Below, piece after piece: positions 7,241 through 14,600 of a stretch of DNA of 23,705 nucleotides (its first letter is position 1; each line of letters begins with the position of its first letter). The notes beneath the pieces were generated by a model. The model saw only the letters and a list, made by a program, of their open reading frames with translations. It ran no database searches and had not been told where the DNA came from. A program made the position numbers and the translations under genes. Source of the DNA: Candidatus Sumerlaeota bacterium (GTDB lineage: Bacteria; Sumerlaeota; Sumerlaeia; JAFGJS01); NCBI GenBank assembly GCA_016928995.1, contig JAFGJS010000010.1, positions 1 through 23,705 of the forward strand. Reading direction: 5' to 3'.

Positions 7241-9538
7241 TTATTGACGCGCATGCGCGACAGCGGCGCGTGTCACGCCGCCGCGAAAATGCAGCGCGGC
7301 ATAAAAACCGATCAACGCGGCCGCGCATACAATCAGCCACGCCACGGATTGTCCCGGATGCTGATGAAAATAGTATAACTGATAAAAAGCAACCGCCACG
7401 ATCCAGGCCAGCCCTGTCAGATACGACACGGAGAAGATCGCCCAGTTCAGATTCGTTTCGCGGTAGATCGTGGCGAGTGTCGATAAGCACGGCGCGTAGA
7501 TCAGGATGAAAAGCAGATAGGCGATCGCGCCTGCTTGCCCATTGAAACGTTCGGACATGGCGCGGAAGGAACTGGTGTGCAACTGGAGTTCTTCCGCGAC
7601 AACGTCCTGTCCGGCGGCAGCGGCGCCCAGTCCCAGCGGATCGATCAGTGAAGCCCAGAATCCCTCGAAGCCTCGCGGTATGGCCAGGAAGGCGTCCCTC
7701 ACGCCGCCCCAAAAGTCAAACTCCGCGCCCATCTTCTCGCCGGGAGTGGAATAAAGCGCATCGAGCGTGCCGACCACGACCTCCTTGGCGAAAATACCGG
7801 TGAACAAACCGACCGTGGCCTGCCAATTGTTCTGCTCGATCCCCATCGGACGAAACACCGGCGTGATGACCTGGCTGATGCCGGCGAGCATCGAGTTGTC
7901 CGTGTTCTGATTGCCGAACGAACCATCGCGGCCGAATGAGTTGAGAAAGCTGAGAATGACAACGACGATGACAATGGCCTTGCCCGCGCGCAGAATGAAA
8001 CTCTTCAACCGGTTCCAGGCGTGAAACAGCACTCCGCCGAACGTCGGCAGGTGATACGGCGGCAGTTCCATCACAAAGGTGGCAACTTCGCCGCGCAGGA
8101 TCGTGCGCTTGAACAGCATACCCGTGCCGATGGAAAGCACGATGCCCGTCATATACAGCCCGAAGAGCAGCGCGCCGCCAGTGCGCGGAAAGAACGCGGC
8201 GGCGAACATGGCGTAAATCGGCAGCCGCGCGCCGCAAGACATCAGTGGATTCATCATGATCGCCAGGATCCGGTCGCGCTCGTTCTCCAACGTGCGCGTG
8301 GCCATGATTCCGGGCACGTTGCAGCCGAAGCCGACCATCATCGGGATGAACGCCTTGCCCGGCAATCCGATGGCGCGCAGGAAACGATCCATCACGAACG
8401 CCGCGCGGGCCATGTAGCCGCTATCCTCGAGAAACGCAAGGCAGAGAAACATCAGTGCAATCGGGGGGATGAAGGTCGCCACGGTCTGAATGCCGCCGCC
8501 CAGCCCTTCGGTGAGCAGCGTGGCGAGCCACACTGGACAATGCATCGCGGCCAGCAACTGACTGAAGCCATCCACGCAAATCACGCCGAACAGGATGTCG
8601 AAAAAATCGATGAACGGGCCGCCGACGTTGATCGTGATCACGAAAACCAGATACATGACCAGCAGAAAGATGGGGATGCCGATGACGCGATTGAGCACAA
8701 CATGGTCGATCAATTCAGTCACATTGCGCCGCAGCTGCATATCGCGCCGGACCACGTCGCGCGCCAGACCGTGAATGAAGCCATAGCGCCCGTCGGCCAC
8801 CGCGATGTCGCAGTCCTCGCCGATGTGCCGCGCGACGGCATGCGCCTCGTGTTCAACCTGCTCGAAGATCGCCGGATCCTGCACGTATTGATGGCCAATG
8901 TCATCGTGTTCAAGCAACTTCAAAGCCAGCCAGCGGGGATCCACGCTTCGCGCTTCGGCGATTTCTTCCACGATCCCCTGCACATTCGCAATGGCCTTTT
9001 CCAGTTCCGAGTCGTACTGCACACGAGTCGGCGAGATCTTTTTCTCGCGCGCCTGCCGCAGGATCGCGGCGCGCAACTCATGCAAACCCTCGCCCCGGCA
9101 CGCCACGATCGGAATGACCGGACAGCCCAGATGCATCGCCAGATGCTCCACCTCGATCTTGATGCGGCGCTTGCGAACCACGTCCATCATATTCAGCGCG
9201 ACGACAATGGGAACCTTGATCTCCAGCAACTGGGTCGTGAGATACAGATTTCGTTCCAGATTCGTGGCGTCGAGGATGTTCACCACCACATCGGGGTGAT
9301 CGGTGAGAATATGGCTGCGGGAGATGGATTCATCAATCGAGTAGGCGGAAAAGGAATAGATGCCGGGCAGGTCGGTCGCCTCGACCTTGCATCCATCGTC
9401 GATGTATTCGCCGGTTAAACGCTCGACCGTGACGCCGGGCCAGTTGCCCACGCGCTGCCGTGCGCCGGTCAGCGCGTTGAACAGGCATGTTTTTCCGCAA
9501 TTAGGATTGCCCGCCAGAGCGATCTTGATCGTCTGCAT
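7241..9538 (-). CDS. feoB: Ferrous iron transport protein B (GTPase-permease)
   Basis: 765 residues, typical full-length FeoB. The N-terminal G domain shows G1 GNPNCGKT (10-17), a switch region with GVTVE, G3 DLPG (56-59) and G4 NMMD (116-119). A helical GDI-like region runs to about residue 270. The membrane part contains the two gate motifs, 'GFGCNVPGIMATR' near residue 400 and 'GIFAKEVVVGTLDALY' near 583. It imports Fe2+ across the inner membrane under GTPase control. The start ATGCAGACG at 9538 lacks a strong Shine-Dalgarno; feoA ends 47 nt upstream, so coupling is possible. No frameshift or missing motif was seen. Confidence 0.97.
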   Translation of the reverse strand: MQTIKIALAGNPNCGKTCLFNALTGARQRVGNWPGVTVERLTGEYIDDGCKVEATDLPGIYSFSAYSIDESISRSHILTDHPDVVVNILDATNLERNLYLTTQLLEIKVPIVVALNMMDVVRKRRIKIEVEHLAMHLGCPVIPIVACRGEGLHELRAAILRQAREKKISPTRVQYDSELEKAIANVQGIVEEIAEARSVDPRWLALKLLEHDDIGHQYVQDPAIFEQVEHEAHAVARHIGEDCDIAVADGRYGFIHGLARDVVRRDMQLRRNVTELIDHVVLNRVIGIPIFLLVMYLVFVITINVGGPFIDFFDILFGVICVDGFSQLLAAMHCPVWLATLLTEGLGGGIQTVATFIPPIALMFLCLAFLEDSGYMARAAFVMDRFLRAIGLPGKAFIPMMVGFGCNVPGIMATRTLENERDRILAIMMNPLMSCGARLPIYAMFAAAFFPRTGGALLFGLYMTGIVLSIGTGMLFKRTILRGEVATFVMELPPYHLPTFGGVLFHAWNRLKSFILRAGKAIVIVVVILSFLNSFGRDGSFGNQNTDNSMLAGISQVITPVFRPMGIEQNNWQATVGLFTGIFAKEVVVGTLDALYSTPGEKMGAEFDFWGGVRDAFLAIPRGFEGFWASLIDPLGLGAAAAGQDVVAEELQLHTSSFRAMSERFNGQAGAIAYLLFILIYAPCLSTLATIYRETNLNWAIFSVSYLTGLAWIVAVAFYQLYYFHQHPGQSVAWLIVCAAALIGFYAALHFRGGVTRAAVAHARQ

Positions 9539-9585
9539 CCGTCTCGATCCGATCTATGATAATATTCGCCGCTTGGAATTGTGAT

Positions 9586-9813
9586 CTATGCGGATTCGAT
9601 ATCCAGAATCTCCGCTTCGTTTTGCCGAAGCGTCAGGCAGCATCCGTTGACTTCCAACACAACCGGATCCCCCAGTGGAGCGCGCCGAACCAAGGTGAAG
9701 AGCGCTCCGCGAATTAATCCCATCCTCAGCAATTTCTGTAGATACGCGCGATCGCGGCAACAATATCCCGTGATCTTGCCCCGCTGCCCTGGAACCAACT
9801 CGCGCAACTTCAT
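9586..9813 (-). CDS. feoA: Ferrous iron transport protein A (SH3-like)
   Basis: 75 residues, the usual FeoA length. The conserved core is readable: 'LLRMGLIRGALFTLVRRAPL' followed by 'GDPVVLEVNGCCLTLRQNEA', matching the family pattern of 'MGL..G', 'APLGDPV' and 'LR..EA'. AAGGAG lies nine bases before the ATG at 9813, a strong start. It is the first gene of the minus-strand feoABC operon. FeoA is a small cytosolic SH3-fold partner of FeoB that supports Fe2+ uptake. The two Cys pairs (CC near 18-19 and 58-59) are not something I can assign a role to. Confidence 0.93.
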   Translation of the reverse strand: MKLRELVPGQRGKITGYCCRDRAYLQKLLRMGLIRGALFTLVRRAPLGDPVVLEVNGCCLTLRQNEAEILDIESA

Positions 9814-10351
9814 CGCCCCTCGCTCCTTGCCGCTTTCGCCGCCCCGTGATCTTGATTTCTGGATAACTGGCGCCCGAGGCGTTATAAATATATATAAAAT
9901 TTCTCACAATCGCACATAATAGTGAAGCAAAAAATATCAATCCCGGAAATCACCGTGCTAATGTATTGTTTACTATACGAAACTCCACCCTGGTCGGCAA
10001 GCTTTATTTATTGAAAAACAAATTATTATCGAGAATCGCTTCAAATGCGCCATAGGAAGCCTGAGATGCAGCAAATCATTCTTTGAATCTGGTACAATCA
10101 TTGTTTCAACCTTTGCGAACTCCGCATTCTCGGATAAAATATCCGTTTCTTGGATCTACAAAGCAGCCTCTTCCCTATCAATCACTCGACAATTCGGTTT
10201 GTTCCAACTTGACTCAGCCAGAACATTTAAAATAGGCTGTCTTTACTAACGGAATTTTTAATCTGCTATAGTTATTTTTTGCATGCATCCACGAAAAATG
10301 TCATTTTTCATTGGTTGAAGATCTCTACAGATCACCATATGAGGCGAAGAC
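9814..10351. other. AT-rich divergent intergenic region upstream of feoA
   Basis: 538 nt between the divergent feoA and the FG-GAP gene, clearly more AT-rich than the coding regions. I see no gene, tRNA or riboswitch. I looked for a 19-bp Fur box and found none convincing; ATTATTATCGAGAATC near 10022-10037 is only weakly similar to one half. Very AT-rich stretches at about 9880-9900 could hold the feoA promoter. A plus-strand extended -10 is listed separately. Confidence 0.5.
10242..10272 (+). promoter_or_regulatory. Possible extended -10 promoter for the FG-GAP gene
   Basis: TGCTATAGT at 10264-10272 is an extended -10 (TGnTATAAT with one mismatch), preceded by a TTTACT-like -35 at 10242-10247 with a 19-nt spacer. 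It sits about 80 nt before the ATG at 10352. Inferred from consensus only. Confidence 0.3.
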
Positions 10352-11005
10352 ATGAACGTGACACAAGGGCAAAGATGGCCGAAGACTCTCTCGACGGCAT
10401 TAGTGATCATCGCAGTCGCGATTAGAGCAAGCATCAGCTTCGCGCAAGAAGCAGGCGTGAACGAGTTCATGTTCGAGGGTAAAATTCACAACCCGGATAT
10501 GGATTGGCCGACTAAGCATCTTGGCGAGTCCGTCAGTGCCGATAGCGATACAATGATCGTCGGCGCGCCATATACCAATCTCAATGGTCAGAATTATGCC
10601 GGATTTGCCCAAGTTTATCGTGCCGATGGTCTGGGCGGCTGGACGCTCGAGGCGGAGTTGAATATCTACGACGCCGAAACAGCTGATTACTTCGGCTGCT
10701 CCGTTTGTGTTTCGGGCGATACGGCTGTAATCGGGGCTTATCAAGACGAAGAGGGAGAGCTCAATTCCGGCGCGGCCTATATCTTTATACGCTCAGGAGA
10801 CGTCTGGACGCAGCAATCAAAACATACTGCCGGCGATCCTTCATTGGACGACTTTTTCGGCTTTTCGGTTGCCGTTTCAAATGACGTTTTTTTGGTTGGA
10901 TCTCATTATCATGATGATCCGGAAAGCAACGCAGGATCGGTCTATGTCTTCAAACGGATGCCGGACCTGACAAAAACGCACATCCCTTGGGGCGTCCTCA
11001 AATAA
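10352..11005 (+). CDS. Secreted FG-GAP repeat protein, short (three blades)
   Basis: 217 residues; ATG at 10352 with GAGG at 10341-10344, 7 nt upstream. It has a signal peptide (hydrophobic 12-27, probable cleavage near A31 before QEAG). Three integrin-alpha/FG-GAP-like repeats follow, at about 58-105, 114-160 and 169-202, each of the pattern 'FG.SV..(S/D)..(T)..IVGA' then 'GSAYVF.R'. After the third the protein ends in a nonhomologous tail (PDLTKTHIPWGVLK). Family members usually carry more blades plus a C-terminal sorting or dockerin domain, so this may be a truncated remnant or a protein completed by oligomerisation. It is probably extracellular or periplasmic; ligand unknown. Confidence 0.75.
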   Translation: MNVTQGQRWPKTLSTALVIIAVAIRASISFAQEAGVNEFMFEGKIHNPDMDWPTKHLGESVSADSDTMIVGAPYTNLNGQNYAGFAQVYRADGLGGWTLEAELNIYDAETADYFGCSVCVSGDTAVIGAYQDEEGELNSGAAYIFIRSGDVWTQQSKHTAGDPSLDDFFGFSVAVSNDVFLVGSHYHDDPESNAGSVYVFKRMPDLTKTHIPWGVLK

Positions 11006-11087
11006 TAGAGAAAACTGAAGCAATACGCACGATGAACATCTTGCGAATACCGATAGTGTCAAGCTGCACCCGATATAATGGTTGCGC

Positions 11088-12230
11088 TTAACCGGAATAG
11101 TCGGCGCGGATGGCTTCGATCTGTTCGTAGGCGCCGTTGAGGATTTCGACGAGCTGGGGATCGAAGTGTGTGCCGGCGCCTTCCTGGATGATGCCGAGCG
11201 TTTTTTCAATGGGGAATTCCTTTTTATACGGCCGCTCGGAACGCAACGCGTCGTAAACGTCGGCCAAAGCCACAACGCGGCATTCAACCGGAATGTCCTC
11301 GCCCGCCACTTTATTCGGATATCCGCTGCCGTCCCATTTCTCATGATGCCCGATGGCGATAGTAGCGGCGACCTGCAACAAGGGATTCATCATCACCTGT
11401 GCGCCATTGCCGCCGTTTCCGTTGTCATCAGTCATACGGTCTCCAAGCCATTCCAGAAACCGCAGCATGCCGATCGGCGGTTTCATCAGGATGTTCGCGC
11501 CAATCTCGCAATGCCGTTCCATGACCGCGCGCTCATCAGGATCCAGTCTGCCGGGTTTGAGCAGCACGGAATCGGGAATGCCGATCTTGCCGATGTCATG
11601 CAGCGGCGCGGCGAGGAAGACTTTGTTCGTGAAATCTTTGTCGAGCTCCAACTCGCTGCAAAGAATGCGCGCATAATGCCCCACACGGATAATGTGGTTG
11701 CCGGTTTCCTCGTCGCGGTATTCACCGGCCTTGGCCAGCCGCCAGATGATGTCGAGGCGCGAGACTTCCAGCTCCTGCGTCCGTTCGCGCACCCGTTGCT
11801 CCAATTCCTCGTTCTGACGGCGGATTGTGTCCTGATACTCTTTCAGCCGCAGGGAGTTGCGCAGCCGCGCAATCAGATCTTCCTGATTCACCGGTTTGTT
11901 CAGCAGATCCGTCGCGCCCAAATCCAGCGCCTTTCGCTTGGCCGCCTCGTCGGTGTTGCCGGTGACGATGATGACCGGCGTGTCCTTAGTGACTTCCAAC
12001 GCGCGAATCTCGCGCACCAGGTCGAAGCCATTCTTCAAGGGCATGTGGAAGTCCGAGACGACAACATCAGGGGCTGTCTCGCGCGCCTTGTCCACGGCTT
12101 CATCGACGCTATTGGCGAATTCGAAGGTCCATTCATCACGAAACTTGCGCAGTAACCGTCGGATCGCGCTGAGGAAATGCGGATCGTCGTCGACGAATAA
12201 TATTCGGGGTGATCCATTTAAGCCATTCAT
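11088..12230 (-). CDS. Response regulator with HD-GYP c-di-GMP phosphodiesterase domain
   Basis: 380 residues. The REC domain (about 8-125) has acidic pocket D14-D15, phosphoacceptor D60 and K112. A coiled coil (about 130-158) links to an HD-GYP domain (about 160-375) with H211-D212 in HDIGKIGIPD, GHH at 294-296 and GSGYP at 301-305, so the catalytic motifs are intact. It should hydrolyse c-di-GMP when phosphorylated. An insertion of roughly 30 residues (about 250-283, including DDNGNGGNG) lies between the usual 'GANIL' and 'LLQVA' positions. It is the last gene of the operon, 13 nt after the REC-HDOD gene, with AAAGAG directly before the ATG. It most likely receives phosphate from the kinase two genes upstream (inference). 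Confidence 0.92.
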   Translation of the reverse strand: MNGLNGSPRILFVDDDPHFLSAIRRLLRKFRDEWTFEFANSVDEAVDKARETAPDVVVSDFHMPLKNGFDLVREIRALEVTKDTPVIIVTGNTDEAAKRKALDLGATDLLNKPVNQEDLIARLRNSLRLKEYQDTIRRQNEELEQRVRERTQELEVSRLDIIWRLAKAGEYRDEETGNHIIRVGHYARILCSELELDKDFTNKVFLAAPLHDIGKIGIPDSVLLKPGRLDPDERAVMERHCEIGANILMKPPIGMLRFLEWLGDRMTDDNGNGGNGAQVMMNPLLQVAATIAIGHHEKWDGSGYPNKVAGEDIPVECRVVALADVYDALRSERPYKKEFPIEKTLGIIQEGAGTHFDPQLVEILNGAYEQIEAIRADYSG

Positions 12231-12243
12231 CTCTTTTATCCTG

Positions 12244-13488
12244 TTATAACGCCCTGTTTTTAGCTTCGTGCTCCAAAGCGTCGTTCGCGCCGGCTTCAGG
12301 GCAAAACTGCGCCCATGGCGACAGACGATCCGTCATCCCCAGTCGTTTAAAATACGCAAAGTCGAGCTCATGCGCAGGGAGAACATCAGGCGCTGGCAAA
12401 GCGCCGTTTAATTTCATCAACCCGTTCGCCGCATGCACGGCTGTCAGCGGATTGAATTTTTCACTCACACTGTCGCTGGGCGTATGGTGATACGCCAGCG
12501 CTTCGATGATGTCGTCTCCCAGCCCCCAGACGCTCATCAGATAAGCGCCAATCGAGGCATGCGACGTGCCGATGATCTTCATCTCGGCCTCCCAGTAGCT
12601 CAGGCCTTCGTTCTGCACGGCCAACAGCACTTGCGCGTATTGCTCCGGATTTTGGCTGGCAAGCACGAGTTTTCCGATGTCATGCACGATCCCAGCCAGA
12701 AACGCGGCGTCTCCCAAGCGCTTCTCGTCGCTTTCTGTCGTGGCGATCTGCCGCGCGGCCACGCCTACGTACATGCTGTGGGCCTGCATCTGTTCGAGCG
12801 AAAATCCGGGAAGCTGCTCCAAGGTGGAATTGGAAAAAATATGCACCGTGAGCACGAGCGACTTGATCGTTTCCATTCCAAGCAGCTGGACGGCCTGCGG
12901 GATGTTGCTGATGTGCCGCGGCATGCCGAAAAAGGCGGAGTTGACCAACTGCAGGATTTTCGAAGCCATGCCCAGATCGCTTTCAATGATGCGACCGACG
13001 TTCTTGATCGACGAGTCGGGAGAGTTCAGTTCCTCCACGATGCGTGTGTAAAGCTGCGGCATGCTTGGCAATGATTCAACCTGCAGCACCAGGCGGCTCA
13101 ACGTTTCATCCGCGAGCAGCTCGCGCAGGGCGCAGGCGCGCTGGATCGCCGTTTTCAGCATATCAGGATCGCAGGGCTTGGAAAGAAACTGATGCGTCAG
13201 TCCGACAGTGCGCAGCGTGGCCTCCTGTTCGGTGAAGCCAGTGAGCACGATGCGCGCCGCGCGCGGGTATTCCTTCTTGACGCGTTTCAACAGCTCGCCG
13301 CCGTCCATGCCAGGCATGCGCATATCGGTGACCACCACATCGCACGGCTCGACGGCCAGCAGATCCAGCGCCTGCTGCCCGCCAGAGGCGTAGACCATCT
13401 CCCACTCCTCACGCATCGAGCGGAGCATGCGCCGCAAGCCATTGAGCACATTGCGGTCGTCATCGACAAAAATCACACGCCGTTTCAT
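12244..13488 (-). CDS. Response regulator with HDOD output domain
   Basis: 414 residues. The REC domain (1-120) has D10-D11, phosphoacceptor D55 and K104. The HDOD domain (about 135-330) shows 'LPSMPQLYTRIVEEL', the 'DLGMASKILQLVNSAFFG' signature and 'HDIGK' at 269-273. HDOD domains are usually non-enzymatic signalling domains; here the HD pair is kept, but the GYP signature is absent. The start overlaps the kinase stop by 4 nt (ATGA at 13488-13485), so the two are translationally coupled. The role is probably downstream signalling with the kinase and HD-GYP protein. The target is unknown. Confidence 0.9.
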   Translation of the reverse strand: MKRRVIFVDDDRNVLNGLRRMLRSMREEWEMVYASGGQQALDLLAVEPCDVVVTDMRMPGMDGGELLKRVKKEYPRAARIVLTGFTEQEATLRTVGLTHQFLSKPCDPDMLKTAIQRACALRELLADETLSRLVLQVESLPSMPQLYTRIVEELNSPDSSIKNVGRIIESDLGMASKILQLVNSAFFGMPRHISNIPQAVQLLGMETIKSLVLTVHIFSNSTLEQLPGFSLEQMQAHSMYVGVAARQIATTESDEKRLGDAAFLAGIVHDIGKLVLASQNPEQYAQVLLAVQNEGLSYWEAEMKIIGTSHASIGAYLMSVWGLGDDIIEALAYHHTPSDSVSEKFNPLTAVHAANGLMKLNGALPAPDVLPAHELDFAYFKRLGMTDRLSPWAQFCPEAGANDALEHEAKNRAL

Positions 13489-14414
13489 GATCCATCACCG
13501 CCGTCATCAGAGCGGATGGGCAGGAAGATGTGGAACGTGGTTCCCTGCCCCACTTCGCTTTCCAGTTTGAGTTCGCCGCCGTGTTTATCCACCACGACGG
13601 AACGGGCAATGGCCAATCCCTGTCCCGTGCCGCGCCCCACTTCCTTAGTCGTAAAAAAAGGCTCAAAAATACGCTCGCGGATTTCCAGCGGGATTCCCGC
13701 GCCAGTGTCGCTGATCGTAATCTCTACCCGCTCCCCTGCCGTCCGGGCGCCGATGCGAATCAAGCCTTTTTCCTTGCGATCCTTGCCGACCTTCTCCTCG
13801 ATCGCATGCGCCGCGTTGATGATTAAATTCAGGAACACCTGGTTGATTTCGCCAGGCAGGCAGGTCACCATCGGCAACTGCGGCTCGATATCCGTCTCCA
13901 GCTCCGCCACGTATTTCCACTCATTGCGCGAAACAGTGATCGTGCTGTTCAGCGCGCGGCTCAGGTCCACTTCCTTCTTCTCATCGCTGCCGGGATGCGA
14001 AAATTCCTTCATCGCCAGCACAATCTTCGATACGCGCTGCACACCGTCCAACGACTGTTCCAAGGATTGAGGAATTTCCTCTTCGAGATATTCGATGTCG
14101 ATTTCTTCCCGGACATCGCTAACGACCCGGCAATACTCCTGTAAATCATCATGCTTTTGAGCAGCTTCCCACAGCGCCAGATAAGCCTCGCACATTTTTT
14201 TCAGGTCGCTCAACGCTTCATCCAGGAAGTGCAGGTTGTCGCCGATGTACTGAATCGGCGTATTCAGCTCATGCGCGATGCCCGCCGCCAGCTGCCCAAT
14301 CGCGGCCAGCTTGCTGGATTGCCCCAGCTCCAGCCGCGATTCCGCGTCCTTACGGGCGGCTCGCTCACGATCCAATTCGAGTCTCAATGATTGCAAATCG
14401 TCTTGTTGCAGCAT
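13485..14414 (-). CDS. Soluble sensor histidine kinase
   Basis: 309 residues; an in-frame stop just upstream fixes the start region at 14414. There are no membrane segments and no recognised sensor domain: the N-terminus is a short coiled coil (1-35). The kinase core has the H box 'GQLAAGIAHELNTPIQYI' with H48, a long dimerisation/linker segment (60-180), the N box 'NLIINAAHAIEE' (196-207), G1 'DTGAGIP' (236-242), F 'FEPFFTTK' (250-257) and G2 'GTGQGLAIA' (262-270). All catalytic boxes are intact. Its input must come from a partner protein or through the coiled coil (inference). It is first in the operon with the REC-HDOD and REC-HD-GYP genes. Confidence 0.92.
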   Translation of the reverse strand: MLQQDDLQSLRLELDRERAARKDAESRLELGQSSKLAAIGQLAAGIAHELNTPIQYIGDNLHFLDEALSDLKKMCEAYLALWEAAQKHDDLQEYCRVVSDVREEIDIEYLEEEIPQSLEQSLDGVQRVSKIVLAMKEFSHPGSDEKKEVDLSRALNSTITVSRNEWKYVAELETDIEPQLPMVTCLPGEINQVFLNLIINAAHAIEEKVGKDRKEKGLIRIGARTAGERVEITISDTGAGIPLEIRERIFEPFFTTKEVGRGTGQGLAIARSVVVDKHGGELKLESEVGQGTTFHIFLPIRSDDGGDGS

Positions 14415-14429
14415 AATTCACCCGTTTCC

Positions 14430-14467
14430 GGGCATGGCAGAGCCTGCCCGTTCATGGACTTATCCAT
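14430..14467. promoter_or_regulatory. Two adjacent inverted repeats in divergent promoter region
   Basis: The first is GGGCA-T-GGC-AGA-GCC-TGCCC (14430-14449), a near-perfect stem with one bulged T. The second is ATGGA-CTTA-TCCAT (14454-14467), a perfect 5-bp stem. They lie 16 nt before the kinase ATG (leftward) and about 130 nt before the sigma-54 activator ATG (rightward). They may be operator sites or a leader hairpin of the kinase mRNA; no binding protein can be named. Confidence 0.4.
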
Positions 14468-14600
14468 AGTTCTTATCGGCGCCGCAAAAGGAATCCAAAG
14501 CGAAATCCTTGCAATTCATCCGATGCATTCGTACTTGCGGAATCCGGGAAAACTTGACATATTTCGTCATCCAGGCTGCAAAGAATGCAAGGAGCGCACA

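Noticed and set aside
8021-9418. Long plus-strand open frame of 465 codons opposite feoB
   Set aside because: Fully antisense to feoB, rich in His, Gln, Arg and Asp with no recognisable domain; a typical shadow of a GC-rich gene.
11082-12155. Plus-strand open frame opposite the HD-GYP gene
   Set aside because: Antisense shadow; the minus-strand product has intact REC and HD-GYP motifs.
14554-14582. TTGACA-based promoter for the sigma-54 activator
   Set aside because: The -35 is perfect, but the hexamer at 17-nt spacing (TGCAAA) is a poor -10; not listed as a feature.
14391-14600. 70-codon upstream extension of the sigma-54 activator
   Set aside because: The ATG at 14601 has a strong AAGGAG; the extension overlaps the kinase start region and has no family-like sequence.
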